Shown here in pieces: positions 52,289-61,142 of a stretch of 64,000 bases of DNA. Position 1 is the first letter of the stretch; every line of letters starts with the position of its first letter. Position numbers and translations under genes: made by a program. Under the pieces are notes generated by a model, which saw only the letters and a program-made list of their open reading frames with translations, was not told the DNA's origin and did not search any database. The stretch is from Asaia krungthepensis NRIC 0535 (GTDB taxonomy: Bacteria > Pseudomonadota > Alphaproteobacteria > Acetobacterales > Acetobacteraceae): contig NZ_BAPV01000002.1 of NCBI RefSeq assembly GCF_025995175.1, forward strand, positions 91,814-155,813, read 5' to 3'.

Positions 52289-55200
52289 TCAGGTGACCGG
52301 AGGGGCAGTCATGCGGAGGCGATCGAGAAGCGCCACAAGCGGATGATCCAGCGTTTCACCTCTGAAGCGTCTGACCTGGCTACGGCAGGAATAGCCACTT
52401 GCCAGGATACGCTTGCCGCAGAGCATATCGAGATGCGGCCCCCAGGATTGCTCGAAGATGATCCGTGACGTCTCGAGATTGCGCGACTCATGCCCGAACG
52501 TGCCTGACATGCCGCAGCATCCGGTCTTCTCAAGAACAAGGGTCATCCCCAATCGGGCAAACAGTTCCTGCCAGTCTGCTCCCGAGCCGGTGAGAGCCGT
52601 CTTCTCCGTGCAATGACCGAGAAAGACGTGGTCAGGTCCGGGCACGGCGATTTCCTGCGGCCTGAGGGCGCTTAACAGGAACTCCTGAGGCAGGAGAATA
52701 TCGGGCACGCCGGAAAGACCGGGGAGCTTGCGATATTCCTGTCGATAGATGAGCGTCATCGCCGGATCGAGTCCGACCAAAGGTACGCCGACCGAGGCAA
52801 GAACACGAAGGCGGGATATGTTCCGGCGCGCCTGGCTGGCAAAAAGTCCCAGAAAACCGTGCACGTGGAGTGGTTTGCCGCAGGCAAGGCTCTCAGCCAG
52901 ATAAACACGATAGCCGCAGCGTGCGGCAAGCTCGATGAAAGCGGCCACCAGACCGGTCTCGAAATGCCGGGTAAACAGATCGGGCATGAGAATGACTGAG
53001 CGCTCCCGCTCTGCCTGCGTCTGGGCCAGAATCCGCTCGGGGGTCGCAGGCTCGACGCCCCATTCCCGGCAGACCGCGTTCAGTGAGTCACGCGACAGAC
53101 GGGGCATGTCCTCCAGCCCCAGAACCCTGCGCAGGAGGGCCCGCACCGGCGGCAATCCTGCGCCGAGATTATAGAGCGGGGCCAGGCGCGCCATCACGGG
53201 CAGGGCATATTCGATCATCCCGACCAGATAATCGCGTAGGGGCCGTGCATAACGCTGGTGATACAGGCTCAGGAAGCGTGAACGGAAATCCGGGACATCG
53301 ACTTTCACAGGACACTGGCTCGTGCAGGATTTGCAGGCAAGACAACTGGCCAGTGAGTCATAGAGCTGATGCGAGAAATCAAGCGGGGCGCGACTGCGAC
53401 GATGAAAGACCGCGCGGATTCTGGCGCTTGGGGAGAGAGGCGCGTTTTCCAGACTGGCCGTGTCCACCCCGGCTCCAGCCTGAAGACGCAGCCATTCGCG
53501 CATGAGAGAGGCGCGGCCCTTGGGGGAGAAGCGCCGGTCGCGCGTCGCCTTCCATGACGGGCACATCGGATCGTCCTGATCGTAGTTGAAGCAGGCCCCG
53601 TTGCCATTGCAGTGCATGGCCGCGCCGAAACCTTTCCAGACCGGGTCCTGGATCTGCCGGTCCTGCGCACCGCGGAGCGGCACTTCATCCACGCGCAGGA
53701 GGGGGATGCGGTCTTGGGCGGGTGCGGCGATCTTGCCCGGATTGAGCTGGTTGAAGGGATCGAACACGCCCTTGATCTCTTCGAGGCAGGGATAAAGCGG
53801 GCCAAAGACATCGGGCACATATTCTGACCGCACGCCCTTGCCGTGCTCTCCCCAGAGCAGCCCACCGTAGCGACGGGTCAGACGGTGCACCTCATCGCTC
53901 AATGGGCGTATGAGGGCGGCATCTCGGGGGTTACGCATATCGAGCAGGGGACGAACATGCAGTACCCCGGCATCCACATGGCCGAACATGCCGTAATCGA
54001 GCCCATACCCGTCCAGGAGGGCGCGAAATTCCGCAATGAAATCGGCCAGCTTCTCGGGCGGGACCGCTGTATCCTCGACGAATGGCTGAGGGCGGGCCTC
54101 GCCCTGCACATTGCCCAGCAGACCCACCGCGCGCTTGCGCATGGCATAGACCTGCGAGACGGATTTCCGCCCCTCAGCCAGGGTATGGCCGCGCCTTCTG
54201 ACCGTGCCGTCCAGCCTCAGATGCTCGAGGAAAGCACCGACCGTTTCACGCAGCGCTCGCTCATCATGCCCGGCGAACTCGACAAGGTTCAGCCCCTTCG
54301 CCGGGCCCTCGGCATCTTCGGGAAAGTAGCTTTCGACCGAGTTCCAGACGAAATCCTGCATGGCAAGGCCGAGAACCTTCGAATCGATAGTCTCGATCGA
54401 GAGAGGTTTGAGCCCGATCAGCGCGCGGGCGTCACGCAGCGCCTCCATGAAGCTGCCATACCGTATATTGACCAGAATGCTGTAGGGCGGGATCGACAGC
54501 AGGTTCAGCTTTGCCTCAGCGAGAAATCCCAGCGTGCCCTCTGAGCCGCAGAGCAGGCTGGTCAGATCGAAGCGCCCCTCCGAATCGCGCAGGTGACGCA
54601 GATCGTACCCGGTCAGGCAGCGATTGAGCCTGGGAAAAACCCGCTCGATCGTCTCTCTTTCACGCTCGGAAATACGCGCTACGCAGTCGTAGATCCGGGC
54701 GACATGGCTCTCACCGCGCCTGAGCGCTTCCAGTTCCACATCGTCGCACTTCGTACTGTACAGTGTCTCTCCACCCACCAGGATCGTGGAAAGGCCAAGA
54801 ACGTGATCGCGCGTCTTGCCATAGGTACAGCTTCCCTGCCCGCTGGCATCGGTGCTGATCATGCCGCCAATGGTTGCGCGGTTCGATGTCGAGAGTTCGG
54901 GGGCAAAAAAGAGCCCATGCGCGGCAATAGCAGCGTTGAGCTGGTCCTTGACCACCCCCGGCTCGACGCGCACCCATTTCTCCTCGACATTGATCTCAAG
55001 GATGCGGTTCATGTGGCGCGACAGATCCACCACGATCCCGTCAGTCAGGGACTGGCCGTTCGTTCCCGTGCCGCCGCCGCGCGGCGCGAAGACCACACCC
55101 CGCCAGGCATCCAGTCCCGCCAGACGAGCCAATATTTCGAGGTCCTGACGGTGGCGGGGGCAGATGACCGCCTCAGGATGGCGCTGATAGATCGAATTAT

Positions 55201-55336
55201 CGGTCGCGTGGACAAGACGCGTGTCATGACCGGTGCCGATCTCGCCCGTGAAACCGGCCTTGCGCAGTGCCTCGAGAAAGGCGGCATGGGTGCCGGAATT
55301 GCCTGGGGTCTTGTCGAGAACAGCGATCATGTTCAT
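52289..55336 (-). CDS. YdiJ-like FAD/Fe-S dehydrogenase (D-2-hydroxyglutarate/D-lactate type)
   Basis: A 1015-residue fusion, the same size as E. coli YdiJ. The N-terminal FAD-binding PCMH domain shows FAPRGGGTGTNGQSLTDGIV (about residues 83-102) and the FAD-oxidase C-terminal domain follows. The iron-sulfur section holds CLACKSCTSQCP (about 690-701), plus an earlier cysteine-containing segment (CNGNGACFNYDQDDPMC). The last 250 residues contain a CCG domain (TGCCGMSGTFGHE). YdiJ-type enzymes oxidise D-2-hydroxyacids such as D-2-hydroxyglutarate and pass electrons to the membrane chain. It is transcribed alone. D-lactate as substrate is possible. Confidence 0.88.
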   Translation of the reverse strand: MNMIAVLDKTPGNSGTHAAFLEALRKAGFTGEIGTGHDTRLVHATDNSIYQRHPEAVICPRHRQDLEILARLAGLDAWRGVVFAPRGGGTGTNGQSLTDGIVVDLSRHMNRILEINVEEKWVRVEPGVVKDQLNAAIAAHGLFFAPELSTSNRATIGGMISTDASGQGSCTYGKTRDHVLGLSTILVGGETLYSTKCDDVELEALRRGESHVARIYDCVARISERERETIERVFPRLNRCLTGYDLRHLRDSEGRFDLTSLLCGSEGTLGFLAEAKLNLLSIPPYSILVNIRYGSFMEALRDARALIGLKPLSIETIDSKVLGLAMQDFVWNSVESYFPEDAEGPAKGLNLVEFAGHDERALRETVGAFLEHLRLDGTVRRRGHTLAEGRKSVSQVYAMRKRAVGLLGNVQGEARPQPFVEDTAVPPEKLADFIAEFRALLDGYGLDYGMFGHVDAGVLHVRPLLDMRNPRDAALIRPLSDEVHRLTRRYGGLLWGEHGKGVRSEYVPDVFGPLYPCLEEIKGVFDPFNQLNPGKIAAPAQDRIPLLRVDEVPLRGAQDRQIQDPVWKGFGAAMHCNGNGACFNYDQDDPMCPSWKATRDRRFSPKGRASLMREWLRLQAGAGVDTASLENAPLSPSARIRAVFHRRSRAPLDFSHQLYDSLASCLACKSCTSQCPVKVDVPDFRSRFLSLYHQRYARPLRDYLVGMIEYALPVMARLAPLYNLGAGLPPVRALLRRVLGLEDMPRLSRDSLNAVCREWGVEPATPERILAQTQAERERSVILMPDLFTRHFETGLVAAFIELAARCGYRVYLAESLACGKPLHVHGFLGLFASQARRNISRLRVLASVGVPLVGLDPAMTLIYRQEYRKLPGLSGVPDILLPQEFLLSALRPQEIAVPGPDHVFLGHCTEKTALTGSGADWQELFARLGMTLVLEKTGCCGMSGTFGHESRNLETSRIIFEQSWGPHLDMLCGKRILASGYSCRSQVRRFRGETLDHPLVALLDRLRMTAPPVT

Positions 55337-55508
55337 GGCCGGTCATCCAAAACGATGGGTGCCAGGCGGGACCGAGACCAGTCGGACCGCCACAGGCAGG
55401 GCCCTGGATTACCGCGAACAACCGCCAGACGATAGAGAGGCGCGCATTACGAGGCGTACGGCCCTGTCAGCAGGGACGATCGATCATCCACCCGCAATGC
55501 GCGGCGTT

Positions 55509-55838
55509 TCAGGAGCGGGTCAACACCACAAGGGCGCGCCTTTCCTGCGCAATACCTGTGCGCAGGTGACCATGGGCACAAAGAGCCTCCCCCTCATGCT
55601 CCAGATACATTGCCTGATTGATGACGGGGGGTGTCGCGGTGGCCGTCTGGCGCAATGTCCGGTGCACCTTGCGGGCAAGAGTCCGGCAATATTCCAGCGT
55701 ATCACTCGTCACCGCCATCGGCACGGCTTCCGCCCGGATGGGGGACATTGTCCGTCCCAGCCCAGTCTCCGCCTCGGCAACGCCGGGCAGGCCAAGGGCG
55801 CAGGTCAGGCCGAGAAGCATGAAGGCGGATTGGGTCAT
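55509..55838 (-). CDS. Small exported protein of unknown function
   Basis: A 109-residue protein with a clear signal peptide (MTQSAFMLLGLTCALGLPGVAEAE). The mature part has two cysteines (EYCRTLARKV and EALCAHGHL) that could form a disulfide. The C-terminal half, HLRTGIAQERRALVVL, is basic. The ATG at 55838 begins the signal peptide; an upstream ATG at 55886 would prevent export. It lies 87 bases after the histidine kinase gene in the same direction and may be part of its transcript. I do not recognise the family. Confidence 0.65.
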   Translation of the reverse strand: MTQSAFMLLGLTCALGLPGVAEAETGLGRTMSPIRAEAVPMAVTSDTLEYCRTLARKVHRTLRQTATATPPVINQAMYLEHEGEALCAHGHLRTGIAQERRALVVLTRS

Positions 55839-55925
55839 GAGACCCGCATTATGGGACCGTGTATTGCGGCCTGATGGGCCACGCATGAAGACTTGTTTAA
55901 GTGGTCAGTTTTCGACCACCCTGTG

Positions 55926-57338
55926 TCACCTCAGCGTCGTTTCCTCAACGGGAAGGCTCAGAACCACGCGCAATCCGCGTTGCAGCGGCTCAAGCGCCAG
56001 AGTGCCACCATGAAGCTGCGCCACAGCCTGAACGAGCGACAGGCCCAGCCCGGCGCCGGGCGTATTACGGGCCTGATCCGCCCGGAAAAACCGCTCCGAC
56101 GCGCGTGCCAGATCCTCAGCCGACATACCTGGCCCCTCATCTGTCACGCTGATCCGAACCAGCGAGCCCGACGTTCCTGCACGCAGAGTGACCGTGGTGT
56201 CGGAGGGCGAGAACTTGATCGCGTTGTCGATCATGTTCGCCACAGCCTGCTGGATCAGACGGGCATCACCATGGAAAAGAAGACGCGGTGGGAGGTCGAG
56301 CGCAATCTGCAACCCTGCATCCTCTGCGGTCGCCTCGTAGAGTTCGGCAATATCATGGAGTGGCCGGATCAGATCGGTAGTCTCGAAAGCCGCACGACGC
56401 GCTCCAGCCTCGATCTGGGCAATGCGCATCAGGGCATCAAACACCGCTGTGACATGATCAAGATCCGCAACCGCACGATAGATCGCATCATGCATCTCTT
56501 CGGTCGACCTTGCATGAAGCGCTGCATCCTCGAGCCTGTTACGGGCACGGGTGATCGGGGTACGCAGGTCATGGGCAATCGAGTTGGAGACCTGTTTCAC
56601 GCCTTCCATCAGCTTCGAGATACGATCGAGCATCCTGTTGATGGAATGGGCAACCAGATCGACATCGTTCCCGACGAGGGGCATGCGCTGGCGCATGTCA
56701 CCATTGGCCAGCGCCGTTGTGGTGCGCGCGATGGAACTCAGAATGCGGCTGAAAATGCCGCGCACCACCCAGGCACCGCCAATGGCCAGTGCCGTGACCA
56801 TCAGCCATGACCAGAGAAAGGTCTCTGTGAGTACACGGCGCAGGATATCGCGACCCCGGATATCGCGGCCCACGAGCAGTTGCAGCCCGTCGGGCAGGAC
56901 ATAGGCATGCATGGCCGCCGAGGTGGTATTGCCCGCCCGGCTGATCTTGAGTGTGTAGAACCGATCGGCGCGTTGCACGGCTTCGGGCCATGAGGGCATG
57001 TTCCCCGCCAGGCGCTGACCGCCCGGCGTGATCAGCAGATAAAGATCCTGATCTTCGACGTCCTGATCGAGGCGGTCCTGGATCGCGCGTTGCAGGCTCG
57101 ATAATCCGCCCTGCATCCAGCGCTCTGCCAGGCCATGTGCATCGGCATCGACTGCCTGGCCCACCTCGCGCTCAAGCGCCCCAATCGTGTGCCACCAGAG
57201 AAAGGTGAGAAACAGCGTGGCTGACAGGGCAAAGACAAGCCCATAACCGAGAGAGAATCCAAGTCCAGCCGAGCGGAACCGCCAGGCGCGTTTCCACCAG
57301 ACACGAAGCAGGGGAAAACGCGACAGGCTGAACCTCAT
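55926..57338 (-). CDS. Sensor histidine kinase
   Basis: A 470-residue membrane sensor kinase. Helix 1 (GYGLVFALSATLFLTFLWWH) and helix 2 (WSWLMVTALAIGGAWVVRGI) flank a periplasmic domain of about 110 residues, followed by HAMP. The phosphorylated His lies in SIAHDLRTPITRARN (about residue 257). The ATPase motifs are NMIDNAIKFSP (N box), DEGPGMS (G1) and GAGLGLSLV (G2). It follows the response regulator by 18 bases. The C-terminus ends in a short RVVLSLPVEETTLR. The signal is unknown; the adjacent protease suggests envelope stress. Confidence 0.92.
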   Translation of the reverse strand: MRFSLSRFPLLRVWWKRAWRFRSAGLGFSLGYGLVFALSATLFLTFLWWHTIGALEREVGQAVDADAHGLAERWMQGGLSSLQRAIQDRLDQDVEDQDLYLLITPGGQRLAGNMPSWPEAVQRADRFYTLKISRAGNTTSAAMHAYVLPDGLQLLVGRDIRGRDILRRVLTETFLWSWLMVTALAIGGAWVVRGIFSRILSSIARTTTALANGDMRQRMPLVGNDVDLVAHSINRMLDRISKLMEGVKQVSNSIAHDLRTPITRARNRLEDAALHARSTEEMHDAIYRAVADLDHVTAVFDALMRIAQIEAGARRAAFETTDLIRPLHDIAELYEATAEDAGLQIALDLPPRLLFHGDARLIQQAVANMIDNAIKFSPSDTTVTLRAGTSGSLVRISVTDEGPGMSAEDLARASERFFRADQARNTPGAGLGLSLVQAVAQLHGGTLALEPLQRGLRVVLSLPVEETTLR

Positions 57339-57356
57339 GAAACCGGAGTACCCTGC

Positions 57357-58037
57357 TTAGTTGGCGCGCAGGATATAGCCTGCATTGCGAATGGTATGGA
57401 TCAGCGCGGTTTCAAAAGGCTTGTCAACCTTCTGGCGCAGGCGGGACACGTGGACGTCGATCACGTTGGTCTGCGGGTCGAAGTGGTAGTCCCACACGCG
57501 CTCCAGCAACATGGTGCGCGTCACAACCTGACCGGCATGGCGCATCAGGAATTCGAGCAGGCGGAATTCACGCGGCTGCAGATCGATCTTCTCGTCCCCG
57601 CGTTTCACGGTGCGTGACAGCAGATCCATTTCCAGATCAGCCACGGTCAGTTTCGTCTGCGGGGCCTGTTCGGCACTGCCGCGACGGGCCAGCGCCTCGA
57701 CACGGGCCAGTAGCTCCGAGAACGCGAAGGGCTTGGTCATGTAGTCATCACCGCCCGCCTTCAGCCCGGCCACGCGCTCGTCGACATCCGCGAGCGCGGA
57801 AAGAAGCAGGACGGGGGTCGCGTTGTTCTGGGCACGGAGCGTTTCAAGAATACGCAGACCGTCAATACCCCCCGGCAACATGCGATCGAGAATAACGATA
57901 TCGAAGTTCTCGCTGACGGCGAGGAACAGACCGTCCTTCCCGTTATCGGCTTCCTCGACAAGGTGCCCTGTTTCCTTCAGGCCCTTCACGATGAAGCTCC
58001 TGACGGTGGGATCATCCTCGACAAGCAGAATACGCAT
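57357..58037 (-). CDS. OmpR-family response regulator
   Basis: A 226-residue two-component response regulator. The receiver domain (about residues 1-115) has the acidic pair in LLVEDDPT, the phospho-acceptor Asp in VILDRMLPGG and Lys in DDYMTKPFAFSEL. The C-terminal winged helix (about 130-226) reads LQPREFRLLEFLMRHAGQVV and NVIDVHVSRLRQKVD. The ATG at 58037 is preceded by AAGGA; an upstream frame extension lacks a ribosome binding site. It is paired with the histidine kinase downstream and follows the protease gene by 96 bases. Confidence 0.94.
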   Translation of the reverse strand: MRILLVEDDPTVRSFIVKGLKETGHLVEEADNGKDGLFLAVSENFDIVILDRMLPGGIDGLRILETLRAQNNATPVLLLSALADVDERVAGLKAGGDDYMTKPFAFSELLARVEALARRGSAEQAPQTKLTVADLEMDLLSRTVKRGDEKIDLQPREFRLLEFLMRHAGQVVTRTMLLERVWDYHFDPQTNVIDVHVSRLRQKVDKPFETALIHTIRNAGYILRAN

Positions 58038-58133
58038 GGTCAGTCCTTGGCTTCGAAAGGCGGTGGGTCCGCCCCTCACTTTAGGGTGACTGCATTATCT
58101 TTCAGTTACGCGCGAGAAGAAAGGGTTCTCTGG

Positions 58134-59315
58134 TCAGAGATCGGCATCGGCCGGACGTTTCCCGATGGGAAGCGTGACAGTGACGGTCTTGCCCTTGCGA
58201 ATTACCGTGAATGTGACGTTACTCCCCGGTTTCCCGGCGGCGACGCTGCGCAACAATGCGCGACCATTCTCGACTGCAACGTTATTGATGGCGGTAATCT
58301 TGTCACCCTTCATCAACCCCCCCTTCTGGGCGGGACCGTTACGGTCGACATCGACCAGGACCACCGATCCATCCCCGTCATCGAGAGTCACGCCAAGCCA
58401 GCCATGATCGACGTGACCCGTACGCCGGATCTCCTCGACGATCGGGGCCACGATCTCGGACGGGATACCGAAACCGATCCCGACGGATCCTCCCGCCGGT
58501 GACACCATGGCCGCATTCACTGCTACAACCTGCCCACGCATGTTGAAAGCCGGACCACCGGAATTGCCCGGATTGATCGGCGCATCGAGCTGCAGGAAAT
58601 CGTCGAGCGACCCGGCACCGAGGTCACGCCCGCGCGCAGAGACAATTCCTGCACTCACGGAAGAGCCGAAACCGAAAGGATTGCCCGCAACCAGTATCCA
58701 GTCGCCCACATTCACCTTGTGGCTGTCCCCCCAGGTCACATAAGGCAGCGGCTTGGGTGACTCCACCTTGATCACGGCAATATCGGTCAGTGCATCCACC
58801 CCTACCAGCTTGGCCGGCAGTTCCTGGCCGTTGGAGAGCGAGACGGTCACGTTATCCGCATCACCCACCACGTGGTCATTCGTGACGATGATGCCGGAAG
58901 GATCGATAATGAAGCCCGAGCCAGCGCCAAGGATTTCCTCCTGATGGCGCTGCATCTTTTCGCGATACCTCTTTTCGAGCGGCGTTCCCTTGATCTGGGC
59001 CGGGACCTTGCCCCCGCCTTCCGAACTGATCTGGGTAATGGCGATGTTCACCACAGCCGGGATGACGCGCTGCACCAGGGGAGCAAAGGAGAGCGGACCC
59101 GATTGCACCAGAACCGGCGGCAGCGCAGGCGTTCCGTCCGGTACCGCCGCCTGCGCCGGAATTTGCACGGTACTCGCCGGTGGCACGGCCGGTATGGCCG
59201 GATGGCTTGGCTGTGGAGGCGGGTGCGGAAGGAATTTCTCGAGAAAGGCCGGCAGGGCATGAGCCTGCTCCACGCCGAACCCGGCCAGGATGAGGAGACC
59301 AAGAGCAACGCGCAT
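58134..59315 (-). CDS. DegQ/DegP-like periplasmic serine protease
   Basis: A 393-residue HtrA-type protease with a signal peptide (RVALGLLILAGFGVEQAHA) and a proline-rich linker (about residues 30-65). The catalytic triad is visible: His in TNDHVVGD, Asp in LTDIAVIKV and Ser in NPGNSGGPAF. One PDZ domain follows (about 295-380: HGWLGVTLDDGDGSVVLVDV), one fewer than DegP. The ATG at 59315 is chosen; the preceding in-frame TTG is unlikely. It precedes the two-component genes in the same direction. It degrades or chaperones misfolded periplasmic proteins. Confidence 0.92.
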   Translation of the reverse strand: MRVALGLLILAGFGVEQAHALPAFLEKFLPHPPPQPSHPAIPAVPPASTVQIPAQAAVPDGTPALPPVLVQSGPLSFAPLVQRVIPAVVNIAITQISSEGGGKVPAQIKGTPLEKRYREKMQRHQEEILGAGSGFIIDPSGIIVTNDHVVGDADNVTVSLSNGQELPAKLVGVDALTDIAVIKVESPKPLPYVTWGDSHKVNVGDWILVAGNPFGFGSSVSAGIVSARGRDLGAGSLDDFLQLDAPINPGNSGGPAFNMRGQVVAVNAAMVSPAGGSVGIGFGIPSEIVAPIVEEIRRTGHVDHGWLGVTLDDGDGSVVLVDVDRNGPAQKGGLMKGDKITAINNVAVENGRALLRSVAAGKPGSNVTFTVIRKGKTVTVTLPIGKRPADADL

Positions 59316-59618
59316 CAAGAAACCACAGACGAGGCAGGATTCGGAATCATGCCGCCACGATAGCGCAGAAATGAAATGATGCCATCTCTACTTCCTCGCC
59401 CACGAACCTGGGTCGAGCCGCGATATCTCTTGCGCCGTGCACCATCCGGCGCGGCCCGTCACCGTCGCCGTCTGCGGTGCGGAGGATTGTCATTCCCGCT
59501 CTCCTTTGGCAGGACAGGGAGCGGATTACATGATGAAGAACAGGATCGTACCTGTGAGGGAGCCTGACCTGCTAGCGTCAGCGCCCGGCGATTACAGGTG
59601 GCTTCGCAAGGATGATCG
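59316..59618. other. Divergent intergenic region between degQ-like gene and hldE
   Basis: These 303 bases hold no convincing gene. Divergent promoters for the protease-sensor operon and hldE are expected. I see no clear operator or -35/-10 pair. Confidence 0.45.
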
Positions 59619-61079
59619 ATGATTAGCGACTTCATATTCGGACGGGTCTTGATCATCGGCGATCTGCTGCTCGACTGCTATATCCATGGCTCGGTCGATC
59701 GCATCTCTCCGGAGGCCCCGGTTCCGGTTCTCCTGCGTGCGAAACACAGCACCGTTCCCGGTGGTGCCGCCAATGTCGCCATGAATGCTGCTGCGCTTGG
59801 CTGCACCGTCGATCTGGTCGGGCTCGTGGGGCAGGACAGTTCGGCGCGGGAATTCCGCAAGGCAATCGGCAGGCAGCCGAATATCGATCCGGGGCATCTG
59901 GTCGAGGATGCAGACTGGGTCACCATCACCAAGACACGTGTATTGAGCGGAAGGCAGCAGATCGTTCGCATTGACGAGGAACCTTCTGTGGTGATTCCGG
60001 CCGCCGTTCAGGAGCGCCTCATCGCCGCCGCTCTCGCCGCAATGGAACGGGCCGATGTGATTGTCTGCTCGGATTACGCCAAGGGGGTTCTGAGCGATGG
60101 CGTCCTCCAAGCCGTGATCCGGGCTGCCAATCAGCGCGGTATTCCCGTCGTGATCGATCCCAAGCGCCGTGACCTCACAGCCTATAAGGGCGCCCAGCTC
60201 ATCACGCCCAATCGCAAGGAACTGGCTGCGGCCACTGGTTTGCCTGTCGGCAGCGATACCGAAATCCATTTTGCCGCCCTCGCTGCCCAGGAGCAGTTTG
60301 GCGGGGACGTGCTTGTCACACGCTCTGAAGAAGGCATGACCCTGCTGGAACGCAATGGGCGCATGACCCATGCCCATGTACCGAAATCGGAAGTCTTCGA
60401 TGTTTCGGGCGCAGGAGATACGGTGGTTGCGACTTTGGCGGGCATGATCTCCGCCAGAGCCGATCTGCGTACCGCCATGGTGATCGCGACCAACGCGGCA
60501 TCGATCGTGGTGGGCAAGCTTGGTACGGCCACAGTCTCACGAGCGGAACTGAGCGCCGCCCTGAAATCGAAGATCGACCGTGATGGCGTAATTGCAACGC
60601 TGCCTCAGGCCCAGGCCATGATCGAGGCGTGGCGTCAGCATGGTGCGCGGGTCGTTTTCACCAATGGATGTTTCGACTTGCTGCATCCAGGACATATCGC
60701 CCTCATTCAGGCGGCAGCGCGTGAGGGTGACAAGCTCATCGTCGCGCTGAACAGCGACGCCTCGGTACGGAGGCTGAAAGGCGAGGAGCGACCGCTACAG
60801 GACGAACGTGCACGGGCCATTGTCATGGGAGCCCTGCGCGACGTCGATCTGGTGGTTATCTTTGAAGAAGACACACCTTACGAGACGATCTGCGCTCTTC
60901 GCCCCGACATCATCGTCAAGGGGGCGGACTACACCGAGGACGAGGTCGTGGGCGGAGATATTGTGAAATCCTATGGTGGTCGCGTCGTGCTGGCCGATCT
61001 GGTATCAGGGCGCTCGACGACCTCGATCGTAAGCAAGATGAAAACCGCCCCGCAGGCGGACACGCCGTCAGGCCCGTGA
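59619..61079 (+). CDS. hldE: Bifunctional heptose-7-phosphate kinase/heptose-1-phosphate adenylyltransferase
   Basis: A 486-residue two-domain enzyme of ADP-heptose biosynthesis for lipopolysaccharide. The N-terminal PfkB kinase domain (about 1-320) has GDLLLDCYIHGSVDRISPEA, PGGAANVAMNAAALG and the anion hole DVSGAGDTVVATLAGM. The C-terminal adenylyltransferase (about 345-486) has TNGCFDLLHPGHIALI (HxGH, about 347-362) and GADYTEDEVVGGD. The ATG at 59619 is preceded by AAGGA. It phosphorylates D-glycero-beta-D-manno-heptose-7-phosphate at C1 and then adenylylates it. It implies an LPS core with heptose. Confidence 0.95.
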   Translation: MISDFIFGRVLIIGDLLLDCYIHGSVDRISPEAPVPVLLRAKHSTVPGGAANVAMNAAALGCTVDLVGLVGQDSSAREFRKAIGRQPNIDPGHLVEDADWVTITKTRVLSGRQQIVRIDEEPSVVIPAAVQERLIAAALAAMERADVIVCSDYAKGVLSDGVLQAVIRAANQRGIPVVIDPKRRDLTAYKGAQLITPNRKELAAATGLPVGSDTEIHFAALAAQEQFGGDVLVTRSEEGMTLLERNGRMTHAHVPKSEVFDVSGAGDTVVATLAGMISARADLRTAMVIATNAASIVVGKLGTATVSRAELSAALKSKIDRDGVIATLPQAQAMIEAWRQHGARVVFTNGCFDLLHPGHIALIQAAAREGDKLIVALNSDASVRRLKGEERPLQDERARAIVMGALRDVDLVVIFEEDTPYETICALRPDIIVKGADYTEDEVVGGDIVKSYGGRVVLADLVSGRSTTSIVSKMKTAPQADTPSGP

Positions 61080-61105
61080 AGACAGCCCCGGTGTGAATGG
61101 CCCTG

Positions 61106-61134
61106 ACCTGATAGGCCCCAACCTGATTGGCCCC
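61106..61134. repeat. Short tandem direct repeat before the AGE gene
   Basis: ACCTGATAGGCCCC (61106-61119) and ACCTGATTGGCCCC (61121-61134) are direct repeats with a 15-base period, differing at one position, in the 63-base gap between hldE and the epimerase gene. They could be a regulator site or a replication slippage product. Confidence 0.4.
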
Positions 61135-61142
61135 CGATTGAT

